64,000 bases of DNA from Capnocytophaga sp. oral taxon 878 (GTDB taxonomy: Bacteria; Bacteroidota; Bacteroidia; Flavobacteriales; Flavobacteriaceae), in the NCBI RefSeq assembly GCF_002999135.1, contig NZ_CP027229.1, positions 1,570,001 to 1,634,000 of the forward strand, written 5' to 3'. Made by a program: the position numbers and the translations under genes. The notes under the pieces were generated by a model. That model did not search any database. It saw only the letters and a program-made list of their open reading frames with translations, and was not told where the DNA came from. Of the stretch, positions 41,094 through 49,502 are shown piece after piece; position 1 is the stretch's first letter, and each line of letters starts with the position of its first letter.

Positions 41094-43358
41094 ATGAAGC
41101 GACTATTACTTTTAACTATTTGGGGTAGTTTGGTGGGTTGTAATACACCTGCTACTGAAGAAAAAGAGACTGCTATTGAAACACAAAATACTGCTGTAGT
41201 AGCTGAAACAACGTATTTGGAGTATGTAAATACGCTGATGGGGACGGATTCTAAATTTAGCCTTTCTAACGGTAATACGTATCCGGCGATAGCTGTGCCT
41301 TGGGGTATGCATTTCTACACTCCTCAAACTAATAAGATGGGTGATGGCTGGGCGTATCAGTACCACGCTGATAAGATTGTGGGCTTTAAACAAACACACC
41401 AACCGAGTCCGTGGATTAATGACTATGGGGCTTTTGCACTAATGCCGGTAGTAGGCGACTTAAAAATTAAAGAAGAGGAAAGGGCTTCGTGGTTTTCGCA
41501 CAAGGCAGAAACGGCTCAGCCTCATTATTATAAGGTATATTTGGCTGATTATGATACATCGGTAGAGATTACTCCTACTAATAGGGCGGCGCAGTTTCGT
41601 ATTACTTTCCCTGAAACGGATAAGGCTTATTTATTATTAGATGCTTATTTTAAGGGGTCGATGGTGCAGGTATTGCCTAAAGAGCGGAAGATTATAGGTT
41701 ATGCACGCAATAACAGCGGAGGGGTGCCCGAGAACTTTCATAATTACTTTGTTCTTACCTTTGACAAGGACTTTGAGACTGTACAAACCTGGGGTGATGG
41801 CTTTAAACTATCTAAAAATACTGAGAGCAAGGGTGAACATACTGGGGCTGTAATAGGTTTCAGTACGAAACGCGGTGAACAGGTAACAGTAAAGGTAGCA
41901 TCATCATTTATTTCGGCAGAACAAGCCTTATTAAACTTACAAACAGAGATAGGCAACGATACTTTTGAACAGACTAAAGAAAAAGCTGTTGCTCTTTGGG
42001 AGAGTGAACTGGGCAAAATACAAGTGGAAGATGAGAACATAGACCACTTACGCACTTTCTACTCTTGTTTGTACCGCATATTGCTCTTCCCTCGTACTTT
42101 CTATGAATACAACAAGGAAGGAGAAATAGTGCATTACAGCCCATATAACGGGAAAATAGAAAAGGGTTATATGTTCACCGACAATGGCTTTTGGGATACT
42201 TTCCGCGCTGTATTTCCACTATTTAACCTATTGTACCCCGAAATGAACCAACAGATGATGAAGGGATTGGTGAATGCTTATAAAGAATCGGGCTGGTTAC
42301 CCGAGTGGGCAAGTCCGGGGCATAGGGATTGTATGATAGGTTCAAACTCGGCTTCTATTATTGCTGATGCTTACCTAAAAGGTAATATAGATGATGCTGA
42401 TGCCGAAATACTTTTAGAGGCAATGCTGAAGAACGCTACCCAAAACGATGGGCGACCCGTAAAATCGGTAGGGCGTGAAGGAGTAGATTACTATAATACA
42501 CTGGGCTATGTGCCTTATGATGTGAAAATTAATGAGAATGTAGCACGTACCCTTGAGTATGCTTATGCCGATTATTGCATTGCACGTATGGCAGAGAAGA
42601 TGGGCAAGACTGATATAGCTAAACAATACTATGAACAGTCCAAACGCTATAAAAATGTATTTGACCCCGAAACTAAGTGGATGCGAGGCAAGAATAAGGA
42701 CGGCAAGTTCCAGTCACCATTTAATCCGCTGAAATGGGGAGATGCATTTACGGAAGGAAATAGTTTGCACTACACTTGGTCGGTATTTCAGGATTTTGAA
42801 GGACTCATACAACTGATGGGTGGCAAAGAGGCTTTTGAGAAAAAGATAGATGAAGTATTTGAAATGCCGCCTTTGTTTGACGATTCGTACTACGGATTTA
42901 CCATACACGAAATACGTGAGATGCAAATTATGGATATGGGTAACTACGCTCACGGCAATCAGCCTATCCAACATCTTATTTACCTATATAACTATGCTGG
43001 CAAACCACATAAGGCTCAAGCTAAACTGCGGGAGGTAATGGAAAAACTGTACTCCCCTACCCCTGATGGTTATTGCGGTGATGAGGATAATGGGCAAACC
43101 TCGGCATGGTATGTGTTTTCGGCCTTGGGTTTTTACCCTGTAACCCCTGCTAGTGATACTTATATTTTGGGTAACCCTTTATTTAAAACAGTGAGCCTGC
43201 AACTGCCTGAAGGCAAAAAGTTTTTAATTAAGAGTGTAGCACGCAACAGCACTAATAACTTAGTAGAGTACATTCAGCTAAACGGCAAGAAAATAGAAGG
43301 TTTTGAAATACCTTTTGGAGCTTTTAGAGAGAATGGGACATTGACTTTTTTTAGGTAA
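41094..43358 (+). CDS. GH92 family alpha-mannosidase lipoprotein
   Basis: A 754-residue lipoprotein (lipobox LVGC, lipidated Cys at about residue 16) of glycoside hydrolase family 92, calcium-dependent exo-alpha-mannosidases. Family signatures are GTDSKFSLSNGNTYPAI, NDNGFWDTF-like DNGFWDTFRAVFP, PGHRDCMIGSNSASIIADAY, GNQPIQHLIYLYN and DNGQTSAWYVFSALGFYPV. It should trim mannose from host N-glycans or yeast mannan at the cell surface. It is the only gene of its transcript; no SusC/D pair is in the window. Confidence 0.94.
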   Translation: MKRLLLLTIWGSLVGCNTPATEEKETAIETQNTAVVAETTYLEYVNTLMGTDSKFSLSNGNTYPAIAVPWGMHFYTPQTNKMGDGWAYQYHADKIVGFKQTHQPSPWINDYGAFALMPVVGDLKIKEEERASWFSHKAETAQPHYYKVYLADYDTSVEITPTNRAAQFRITFPETDKAYLLLDAYFKGSMVQVLPKERKIIGYARNNSGGVPENFHNYFVLTFDKDFETVQTWGDGFKLSKNTESKGEHTGAVIGFSTKRGEQVTVKVASSFISAEQALLNLQTEIGNDTFEQTKEKAVALWESELGKIQVEDENIDHLRTFYSCLYRILLFPRTFYEYNKEGEIVHYSPYNGKIEKGYMFTDNGFWDTFRAVFPLFNLLYPEMNQQMMKGLVNAYKESGWLPEWASPGHRDCMIGSNSASIIADAYLKGNIDDADAEILLEAMLKNATQNDGRPVKSVGREGVDYYNTLGYVPYDVKINENVARTLEYAYADYCIARMAEKMGKTDIAKQYYEQSKRYKNVFDPETKWMRGKNKDGKFQSPFNPLKWGDAFTEGNSLHYTWSVFQDFEGLIQLMGGKEAFEKKIDEVFEMPPLFDDSYYGFTIHEIREMQIMDMGNYAHGNQPIQHLIYLYNYAGKPHKAQAKLREVMEKLYSPTPDGYCGDEDNGQTSAWYVFSALGFYPVTPASDTYILGNPLFKTVSLQLPEGKKFLIKSVARNSTNNLVEYIQLNGKKIEGFEIPFGAFRENGTLTFFR

Positions 43359-43368
43359 ATCACGATAG

Positions 43369-43494
43369 ACGAATTACGAGGTAAGAACTAGAAATTTTAT
43401 TTCCCTAATAGATGAAAGTGATTATCCCGATAACTTAATCAAAAAGAGAAGTATTTTTCACATACAAGCAGTAGAAAAACTTATTAAAATATAA
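43369..43494 (+). pseudogene. Startless coding remnant at the left edge of the immunity array
   Basis: An open frame of about 41 codons with no start codon. It ends in a plausible protein tail (DESDYPDNLIKKRS, then AVEKLIKI). It lies just after the GH92 gene, where the accessory array begins. It looks like the C-terminal end of a gene whose front is lost, for instance a toxin or an immunity gene. The frame could also be chance. Confidence 0.3.
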
Positions 43495-43504
43495 CTGAGA
43501 GAAT

Positions 43505-44104
43505 ATGGAAAAGACAAGAGATTGTCAGCTGTTTATGACTCCTAATGACGAACATTTATTTTGTAAAACACTGAGAGAGTTTAATCCTAATATTTATTTT
43601 TTAGACACCACTCCTTCTTTTGAAGCAGATATAGATAAAAGACTTTTTGAGGATGTTTCTATACTTGATAGTAAGTTCTTCTCTATAGTTAACTTTGATT
43701 TAATAAATAAAGAAGAACTACAGAAAAACTATAAAATGTATGGTGATTATTATCATTTTGATTGTTTAGGAAGAGCTCAAATGCAATTTTTACGTTCTCA
43801 TCCGGATATTTATGAGAAAGGTTGCTTGCAACATGGTAGAATAGCCGATTCTTATCACACAGAAGATGAGGAAGAAAAGAAATGGAAAAATAAGGTTTAT
43901 AATATTCTTAGAAAACTAGGAGAAAAAGTGTATTGGTACTATTCTCTCCCTAATGGAGGAAAAGAAATAAATGAGAAACCTCAAAGCAATTTAGTAGCCC
44001 TTCCTGATGCAATTATGATGTATAATGGTACAAAAGAGAACTTTATGCTTAATAGTGCGGCTAAATATGTGCCTAAAGGAATTACTATCAATGATTTAAT
44101 ATAA
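43505..44104 (+). CDS. Unknown protein (199 aa), possible immunity protein
   Basis: A 199-residue soluble protein with acidic N-terminal half and basic middle. Stretches such as DCLGRAQMQFLRSHPDIYEKGCLQHGRIADSY stand out, but I recognise no family. Codon use is AT-rich like the rest of the 43.5-52.9 kb array. The position at the head of a run of SUKH genes suggests an immunity protein against an unseen toxin; that is inference from context only. Confidence 0.55.
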   Translation: MEKTRDCQLFMTPNDEHLFCKTLREFNPNIYFLDTTPSFEADIDKRLFEDVSILDSKFFSIVNFDLINKEELQKNYKMYGDYYHFDCLGRAQMQFLRSHPDIYEKGCLQHGRIADSYHTEDEEEKKWKNKVYNILRKLGEKVYWYYSLPNGGKEINEKPQSNLVALPDAIMMYNGTKENFMLNSAAKYVPKGITINDLI

Positions 44105-44122
44105 CTATAAAAATAAAGCTAA

Positions 44123-44376
44123 ATGGAAAAAGTAAATGATTTTACTATAAGAAAAGAATACCCAAGGGAGAAAGATTATATAGTTTGGGAATATGAAGAT
44201 AGCTTTAAAACAGTCTTCAAGAATTATGGATTAATACATGCAAATATATTTCCAGCTGGGAATTTCTTTTAGAAATGAAATCTTTGAAAAAATTGAGTCT
44301 TTTTAGCTGTGGAAAGATATATCCTAATGAAAAGATTCTTTCAACTCTGAAAGGAAGAGGGGTGAAAGTATTTTAG
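44123..44376 (+). pseudogene. Frameshifted small gene with leucine-rich tail
   Basis: From ATG 44123 the frame reads MEKVNDFTIRKEYPREKDY and on to a stop near 44270. Around 44243-44255 the likely original frame shifts, after which it continues SSWEFLLEMKSLKKLSLFSCG and ends at 44376 (GRGVKVF). The two halves join into one product of about 83 residues whose second part resembles a terminal leucine-rich segment. One indel would restore it, so decay is recent or a sequencing error is possible. Confidence 0.55.
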
Positions 44377-44406
44377 CTTTATTGCCTCAATTAATGCTAT
44401 ATAGAA

Positions 44407-44820
44407 ATGAAAAATATTATAAAGGACTTAGAAAAAGGAGGCTGGAATAGTAATAAAGGAGCAAATTTAAATAATATAGGTATAGCTCAGAAGCAATTAC
44501 ATATTGCATTTCCAGAAGATTATTTAGAGTTTTTAAAATGGAACAATGGTGGGGAGGGATATATAGGGGAAAACTATATTTCATTTTGGAAAGTAGAAGA
44601 TTTAGAAGTTTTGAATAGAGAATATCAAATTCAAACTTATTTATCAAAAGGATACTTAGGGATTGGTACTGATGGAGGGGGAATTTGTTATGGCTTTTGT
44701 TTGGGAAAAGGATTTGCTATTTTCAAATGTTCTTTGGGAGATTTAGATATCAAGGAAATAACTATTGTAGCTAATTCCATAAAAGATTTTTTTGGTAACG
44801 CCTTAGTTTCAGAATTATAG
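44407..44820 (+). CDS. SMI1/KNR4 (SUKH) family immunity-type protein
   Basis: A 137-residue SUKH-superfamily protein. Typical elements are IAFPEDYLEFLKWNNGGEGY (residues about 34-53, the family helix followed by NGG), ISFWKVEDLEVLNREY, and GYLGIGTDGGGICYGFC. SUKH proteins are common immunity proteins of bacterial polymorphic toxins, especially nuclease toxins. The gene is one of at least three SUKH-like genes in this array. Confidence 0.88.
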   Translation: MKNIIKDLEKGGWNSNKGANLNNIGIAQKQLHIAFPEDYLEFLKWNNGGEGYIGENYISFWKVEDLEVLNREYQIQTYLSKGYLGIGTDGGGICYGFCLGKGFAIFKCSLGDLDIKEITIVANSIKDFFGNALVSEL

Positions 44821-44848
44821 AAAAATAACCATAACAACAAGTAATAGA

Positions 44849-45397
44849 ATGACCCCTTTATATGCACAATGTATCCCCTATAACAAAAGTATTAAGGGAC
44901 GTATAGGAGGAAACCCTCCCATAAGTATAGAAACTGAAATCCCTGAAGGATATGCTTTCTATGCAACACTTGTTCATCCAGAGAAAGAAAATAAGATGTT
45001 ATCTATTTTGATTTCCAATGATTTTAATCAATTGATACATCATCAATCTTATCCAAACATTCTTATCAAAGTAGTTGAACATAGTTTTTCTTATGAAGGA
45101 GATAAATATAATCTTTCATTACCTCAGATAGGAAAAACTTCCTCAATTAGTGATTATAGTAGGAACAAACAAAAGTTTAATTTGGTACAAGTAGGAGGAA
45201 GACCTGACTTTATAGATGATGATCCTGTATATTATGAAGAATTATTAGCAGATGATTACAGTTTCTACTTATCAATAGATGAAGAAGGTTATGATGTACC
45301 ATCTATGAAAATGGTTATATTTTCTTATGGTGCAGTTTATCTTTACAAACATAATAAAACAGGCGAAATTATAGCTGGTTTTTGGCAATATACATAA
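44849..45397 (+). CDS. Unknown protein (182 aa), DUF1963-like
   Basis: A 182-residue soluble protein. The segment VQVGGRPDFIDDDPVYYEELLADDYSFYLSIDEEGY resembles the glycine-rich GGxPxW turn and following acidic strands of DUF1963/YwqG proteins, which are frequent in toxin-immunity loci. The beta-rich N-terminal half (GGNPPISIETEIPEGYAFYATL) would fit. The assignment is by eye and uncertain. It is 28 bp after the SUKH gene in the same orientation. Confidence 0.6.
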   Translation: MTPLYAQCIPYNKSIKGRIGGNPPISIETEIPEGYAFYATLVHPEKENKMLSILISNDFNQLIHHQSYPNILIKVVEHSFSYEGDKYNLSLPQIGKTSSISDYSRNKQKFNLVQVGGRPDFIDDDPVYYEELLADDYSFYLSIDEEGYDVPSMKMVIFSYGAVYLYKHNKTGEIIAGFWQYT

Positions 45398-45472
45398 ATG
45401 AAAGTTGGAAGATAACAAATTGATAATTAGTAGCAGAATTATAGAAAAAAATAACCTCAATAAATATAAGTA

Positions 45473-45910
45473 ATGACAAACAATTTTAAAAATAAGGTAG
45501 ATTCCTACCTTTCTTCAGAAGTAGGTAGACTTTTTATTCGGTATAAGAATGAAGCTAAAGATATTGATTGTACTGAGAAAGAATTGGGTATTACGATAGA
45601 TGATGCTCTCAAATATGTACTATTGACCTATGGAGGGGCTTATATAGGGGTAGATTTGTTACCTTGTTCTGAGGATCCTAATAATAAAAATCAAGAGACC
45701 ATTTTAGATTATACAAAATCTATAAGAGACTATTATAAAGAAATAAATGTTTGCCATAGTATTCAAAGGGGATATGTTATATCAATAGAAGGGAATGGGG
45801 ATATTATCTTTATAAATTCAGCAAATGAAGTAATAATATTCTACCACGATACTAATGAAGAAGAACTTTTAGCAAAGGACTTTGAATCTTTTATAATAGA
45901 GCTGATATAG
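45473..45910 (+). CDS. SUKH-like immunity-type protein
   Basis: A 145-residue protein with a SUKH-type layout: IDCTEKELGITIDDALKYVLLTYGGAYIG gives the helix and GG turn of the family, and later strands GYVISIEGNGDIIFINSANEVIIFYHD plus a terminal helix DFESFIIELI complete the fold. A role as an immunity protein is likely from family and context. No paralogous toxin is adjacent. Confidence 0.72.
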   Translation: MTNNFKNKVDSYLSSEVGRLFIRYKNEAKDIDCTEKELGITIDDALKYVLLTYGGAYIGVDLLPCSEDPNNKNQETILDYTKSIRDYYKEINVCHSIQRGYVISIEGNGDIIFINSANEVIIFYHDTNEEELLAKDFESFIIELI

Positions 45911-45942
45911 TAAAATATTGTATTTTAAGTTGTTAATTAAAA

Positions 45943-46392
45943 ATGATAACAAATAGATTAAAGAAACTACTTCTTGAGAACAATATGGTTATTGATTATA
46001 AAATTAGCCCCACAGAGTTTAATACTAAGAAAGACTTTATAATCAACTTGTACCAATCAAAGGGATATGAGCAAATCAATGACTCACTGATACTCTTTTT
46101 GGGATTTTTCCTAAATAAAAGTTTCTCAGCAAGAGGTAATCATATAGATTTTACCTTAGAAAAAGTATTGACAAACAATAATAAAGGTCATTATTCTTAT
46201 ATAGAGAGTTGTTTTGACTTAAAAAACTTAATCCCTTTTGCAAATGTATATGATAATTATTACACATTACTTATCAATGAAGATAATAGTGTCTATGCAG
46301 AAGGGTTTGAACTTCTCTTTTATGGAAGTGATCCGTTTGAAGCTTTGGAAAACTTGCTACAAGGTACTCCTTTAGAGACATTTAAATTATAA
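45943..46392 (+). CDS. SUKH-3-like immunity protein
   Basis: A 149-residue protein. The C-terminal pattern INEDNSVYAEGFELLFYGSDPFEALENLLQGT (a strand, VYxEGF, GxDPxEALExL) is the hallmark of SUKH-3 immunity domains, and the N terminus LYQSKGYEQINDSLILFLGFF fits as well. It is predicted to be a cytoplasmic partner of a YwqJ-deaminase-like or other polymorphic toxin; the toxin is not here. Confidence 0.75.
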   Translation: MITNRLKKLLLENNMVIDYKISPTEFNTKKDFIINLYQSKGYEQINDSLILFLGFFLNKSFSARGNHIDFTLEKVLTNNNKGHYSYIESCFDLKNLIPFANVYDNYYTLLINEDNSVYAEGFELLFYGSDPFEALENLLQGTPLETFKL

Positions 46393-46416
46393 TCTGTAAA
46401 TTTCATACAATAACTA

Positions 46417-46824
46417 ATGAAAAGAAATACAACAATTTTATCTGTATTTATCAGTCTTTTAGTCATAAGTTGTGATGACTCAAAAAGGGAATTTGAGGTA
46501 CTCCAGACCGAGAAGGTGAGTAACACTTATGAATATAACCCTGATGGCTTTATAAAAAACAATTACGGAAAGTTGATTATCAAAACGATTTCACATTATG
46601 ATAAGGAAGGAAAACTAAAAAAAGTTTTTTGGAATAGGGCGAATGGCTTTGTAGAATACACTCTATCAGAACTTAAAGAGGATGTAGCCTTATTCAATAG
46701 CTTGGGTGTTGACACTGTATATACTGATAAAAAATACAGAGATTATATAGTAGAGAAAAAGAATGATACTATTTTCTATTTGTTGGGTGATAAAGTTGTG
46801 ATGATGTACTATCCAATAAAATGA
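46417..46824 (+). CDS. Small unknown lipoprotein
   Basis: A 135-residue lipoprotein: signal peptide ILSVFISLLVISC with lipobox VISC (Cys19), followed by a beta-rich domain (YNPDGFIKNNYGKLIIKTISHYDKEGKL) resembling MORN-like or toxin-antidote lipoproteins. Within an immunity array, a periplasmic lipoprotein could neutralise a toxin acting in the periplasm or membrane. This is inference from position. Confidence 0.65.
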   Translation: MKRNTTILSVFISLLVISCDDSKREFEVLQTEKVSNTYEYNPDGFIKNNYGKLIIKTISHYDKEGKLKKVFWNRANGFVEYTLSELKEDVALFNSLGVDTVYTDKKYRDYIVEKKNDTIFYLLGDKVVMMYYPIK

Positions 46825-47000
46825 AAATAGTCTCTGTGGTGTTTTTTTAGCTTATATCTTCTTTTGCCTTGTAAACTGGCTAAATTGTCGGCTCTCAATA
46901 TTGACATAAAACACACAATAAAATGCCTAAATATCTGTGGTGATATAGAAATTGAAAAAAGAATTAACTCTTTAGAAAAAAAGAAAAAAATAAAATACCT
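46825..47000 (+). other. Spacer with possible leucine-rich coding remnant
   Basis: An open frame without start codon runs across the spacer into the next gene and would encode LPCKLAKLSALNIDIKH and KRINSLEKKKKIKYLCI. The pattern of leucines and isoleucines recalls the tail of the pseudogene at 44123. It may be another decayed immunity gene, or chance. Confidence 0.25.
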
Positions 47001-48053
47001 ATGTATAATTATTACGATATAAGAAAATCTATAGAACAAAATGATCTGCTTCAATTAGAAAAGATTTATGAAGCACAGCCCTCTTTATTCTTTGAAAATT
47101 ATAAGGAAGTTTTTGAGTCTGCTTTGCATTCTATGGCTGCTTTTGGTAATCCTGAAATGTTAGACTGGCTTTACTCAAAAGTAAAGTTTGACATAGACTT
47201 ATCTGATAAGGGATATCTATCGCCATTGGGAGAAGCTACTGGTTATGGAAACATAGCTACAGTCCGCTGGCTTTTATCTCATAATGCAAAAGTAGATGGA
47301 AAAGATACCGACTTGCTTTCTCCCTTAATGTGTGCTGTAATGAAAGGATATACAGATATTGTAAAACTTCTTATAGAGCACAATGCCAATGTGAATAGAA
47401 TGCACCGAAAGTTGGGAATATTACCCTTAGACTATGCAAAATCTTTCACAGAAATAGCGCGATTACTGAAAAGTAAAGGCGCAAAGGCGCTTTCTCAGCT
47501 TCCTGATTGGGTAGATAACCCCATTGAAGGAGTTGGCATACTCACTTATATCACTGTGCAATTAGGCAAAATCTTCCCTTTAGATATAGAAAATAGAGGG
47601 AATGTCGCTATAAAAATGGTACAAGGAAGCAAGATAAAGAGAAGAGTACTCTTCACTTTTGGCTTGTATGCCTTACAGAAACCAATGATTGAGTTATGCC
47701 TTGTATTGCCTGAATACTGGAACTTTTATGACACCAGAGGCACTAACCTTTTCCCCGTACATTTTTTGAAAGAAGCTATTGCGTTGATACAAAGCGGAAA
47801 GTCTATCAAAGAAGGGGATTACCTGCTCTTAGACACTCCTCCTTTCAATACCCTTACAGCGCCTGAAGGTTTAGCAGGATTTTATGTAAGTGATGTAACT
47901 TGGAATAAAACCCAAGAGGATGAAGAAGATATAGATGATGAAGTAACCATTTTATCTTTAATACCTATCAAAAAGACGAAGAAAGGCTTTAGCCCTCTCG
48001 ACAAAGAGAAAGCAAGAAATGCAGGCTGGGCTAAACTAACGCTGAATGTATAA
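47001..48053 (+). CDS. Ankyrin-repeat protein with SUFU-like C-terminal domain, copy 1
   Basis: A 350-residue protein. Residues about 20-160 contain ankyrin repeats (for example LSPLGEATGYGNIATVRWLL, LSPLMCAVMKGYTDIVKLLIEHNANVN). Residues about 165-350 form a domain beginning WVDNPIEGVGILTYIT that resembles suppressor-of-fused (SUFU) immunity domains. The second half is almost identical to that of the gene at 48390. Bacterial SUFU proteins act as immunity proteins in polymorphic toxin systems, and the ankyrin part would supply another binding surface. The SUFU call is by eye. Confidence 0.72.
   Translation: MYNYYDIRKSIEQNDLLQLEKIYEAQPSLFFENYKEVFESALHSMAAFGNPEMLDWLYSKVKFDIDLSDKGYLSPLGEATGYGNIATVRWLLSHNAKVDGKDTDLLSPLMCAVMKGYTDIVKLLIEHNANVNRMHRKLGILPLDYAKSFTEIARLLKSKGAKALSQLPDWVDNPIEGVGILTYITVQLGKIFPLDIENRGNVAIKMVQGSKIKRRVLFTFGLYALQKPMIELCLVLPEYWNFYDTRGTNLFPVHFLKEAIALIQSGKSIKEGDYLLLDTPPFNTLTAPEGLAGFYVSDVTWNKTQEDEEDIDDEVTILSLIPIKKTKKGFSPLDKEKARNAGWAKLTLNV
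47484..48053 (+). repeat. Direct repeat, copy 1: SUFU-like 3' half
   Basis: About 570 bp, from GGCGCTTTCTCAGCTTCCT to the stop, is repeated at 48880-49457 with only a handful of substitutions and a three-codon insertion in an acidic linker. The upstream halves of the two genes are much more diverged. Confidence 0.9.
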
Positions 48054-48205
48054 TAGGTAATGTATCAGATGTGTTGTTAAAAATTTTATCACTTTAAAAA
48101 TCAACACAATACAAAAGAACTGCCCTACTATTTCCTTTTACCCATCATAGAGATAAGCGTTTTTAAAGCCTATAATGGCTTTAGATAGTGTAAAAGGAAT
48201 TATGA

Positions 48206-48382
48206 ATTTTGAATTGTGGGACTAGGAGAAACTCCTTTCTTATGAGAAGGGTAGCTAATGGCAATGGAGCACATACAAAAGAAGCTGCTAAGCATGTATA
48301 CAAGAAATTAAGTCAAAGCGATGATATAGAGGCTACTCTTAAAGAGTTAGCAGAAAATATGAATAAAGGAATTTTTTTCTGA
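48206..48382 (+). pseudogene. Orphan C-terminal coding remnant between the ankyrin-SUFU genes
   Basis: An open frame, closed upstream by a stop at 48203-48205, that encodes FLMRRVANGNGAHTKEAAK, then HVYKKLSQSDD and ENMNKGIFF before the stop at 48380. An ATG exists at 48242 (46 codons) but there is no gene-like start region. The sequence has the look of a conserved protein C terminus, such as the tip of a polymorphic toxin left behind by recombination. The preceding part of the 336-bp gap (48054-48205) shows nothing. Confidence 0.45.
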
Positions 48383-48389
48383 TTATAAT

Positions 48390-49457
48390 ATGAATTATAA
48401 ATATACTGATATAAGCAAAGCTGTTCAAGAAAATAATATATCTCAATTAGAAATTATCTATACTGATTTTCCTAGTTTATTCTTTGAAGATTACAAAGGA
48501 GATTTCTTATCTGCGGTTCATTATATAGCTGCTTATGGAACTCAAGAAATGTTGGAGTGGCTTTATGCTAAGGTAAGATTTAACATTGATTACTCTAAAG
48601 GAAAAGGAACTGCTCTTAGTGCGGCTTGTTACTATGGAAATATAGAGAATGTTCAATGGTTTTTGGCTCATAATGCAAAGATAGAGGGAGAATGTTTGGA
48701 TATACTTTCTCCATTATTAGAAGCGGTTATAGGAGGTCATACTCAAATCGTAAAACTTCTTATAGAACATAAAGCTAATTTAAATAGAATGCATTTAAGA
48801 AGTGGCTTATTGCCTTTGGATTATGCCAAATCAAGAGGGTTTAAGGAAATACAAGATCTACTTATAGACAAAAGAGCGAAGGCGCTTTCTCAGCTTCCTT
48901 ATTGGGTAGATAACCCCATTGAGGGAGTTGGTATACTCACTTATATCACTTTGCAGTTAGGCAAAATCTTTCCTTTAGATATAGAAAATAGAGGGAATGT
49001 CGCCATAAAAATGGTACAAGGAAGCAAGATAAAGAGAAGGGTACTCTTCACTTTTGGCTTGTATGCCTTACAGAAACCAATGATTGAGTTATGCCTTGTA
49101 TTACCTGAATACTGGAACTTTTATGACACCAGAGGCACTAACCTTTTCCCTATACATTTCTTAAAAGAAGCCATTGCATTGATACAAAGCGGAGCATCTA
49201 TCAAAGAAGGGGACTATCTGCTCTTAGACACTCCTCCTTTCAATACCCTTACAGCGCCTGAAGGCTTGGCAGGATTTTACGTAAGTGATGTAACTTGGAA
49301 TAAAACCCAAGAGGAAGAAGAACCTGAAGAAGACACAGATGATGAAGTAACCATTTTATCTTTAATACCTATCAAAAAGACAAAGAAAGGCTTTAGCCCT
49401 CTCGACAAGGAGAAAGCCAGAAATACAGGCTGGGCTAAACTAACAGTAAATGTATAA
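48390..49457 (+). CDS. Ankyrin-repeat protein with SUFU-like C-terminal domain, copy 2
   Basis: A 355-residue paralogue of the protein at 47001. Ankyrin repeats occupy about 20-165 (LSAACYYGNIENVQWFLAHNAKIEG, LLEAVIGGHTQIVKLLIEHKANLN); they are roughly half identical to copy 1 by eye. The SUFU-like domain (about 170-355) differs from copy 1 at only about seven positions plus a longer acidic linker (EEEEPEEDTDDE). This mosaic divergence indicates gene conversion of the 3' half or diversifying selection on the ankyrin half. Confidence 0.72.
   Translation: MNYKYTDISKAVQENNISQLEIIYTDFPSLFFEDYKGDFLSAVHYIAAYGTQEMLEWLYAKVRFNIDYSKGKGTALSAACYYGNIENVQWFLAHNAKIEGECLDILSPLLEAVIGGHTQIVKLLIEHKANLNRMHLRSGLLPLDYAKSRGFKEIQDLLIDKRAKALSQLPYWVDNPIEGVGILTYITLQLGKIFPLDIENRGNVAIKMVQGSKIKRRVLFTFGLYALQKPMIELCLVLPEYWNFYDTRGTNLFPIHFLKEAIALIQSGASIKEGDYLLLDTPPFNTLTAPEGLAGFYVSDVTWNKTQEEEEPEEDTDDEVTILSLIPIKKTKKGFSPLDKEKARNTGWAKLTVNV
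48880..49457 (+). repeat. Direct repeat, copy 2: SUFU-like 3' half
   Basis: Partner of 47484-48053. Near identity over more than 550 bp makes the pair a likely substrate for homologous recombination, which would delete the toxin-like remnant between them. Confidence 0.9.
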
Positions 49458-49502
49458 TTACTATGAATCATCAATCTGTTAGTTGCCAAATTCACTAATT
49501 CT

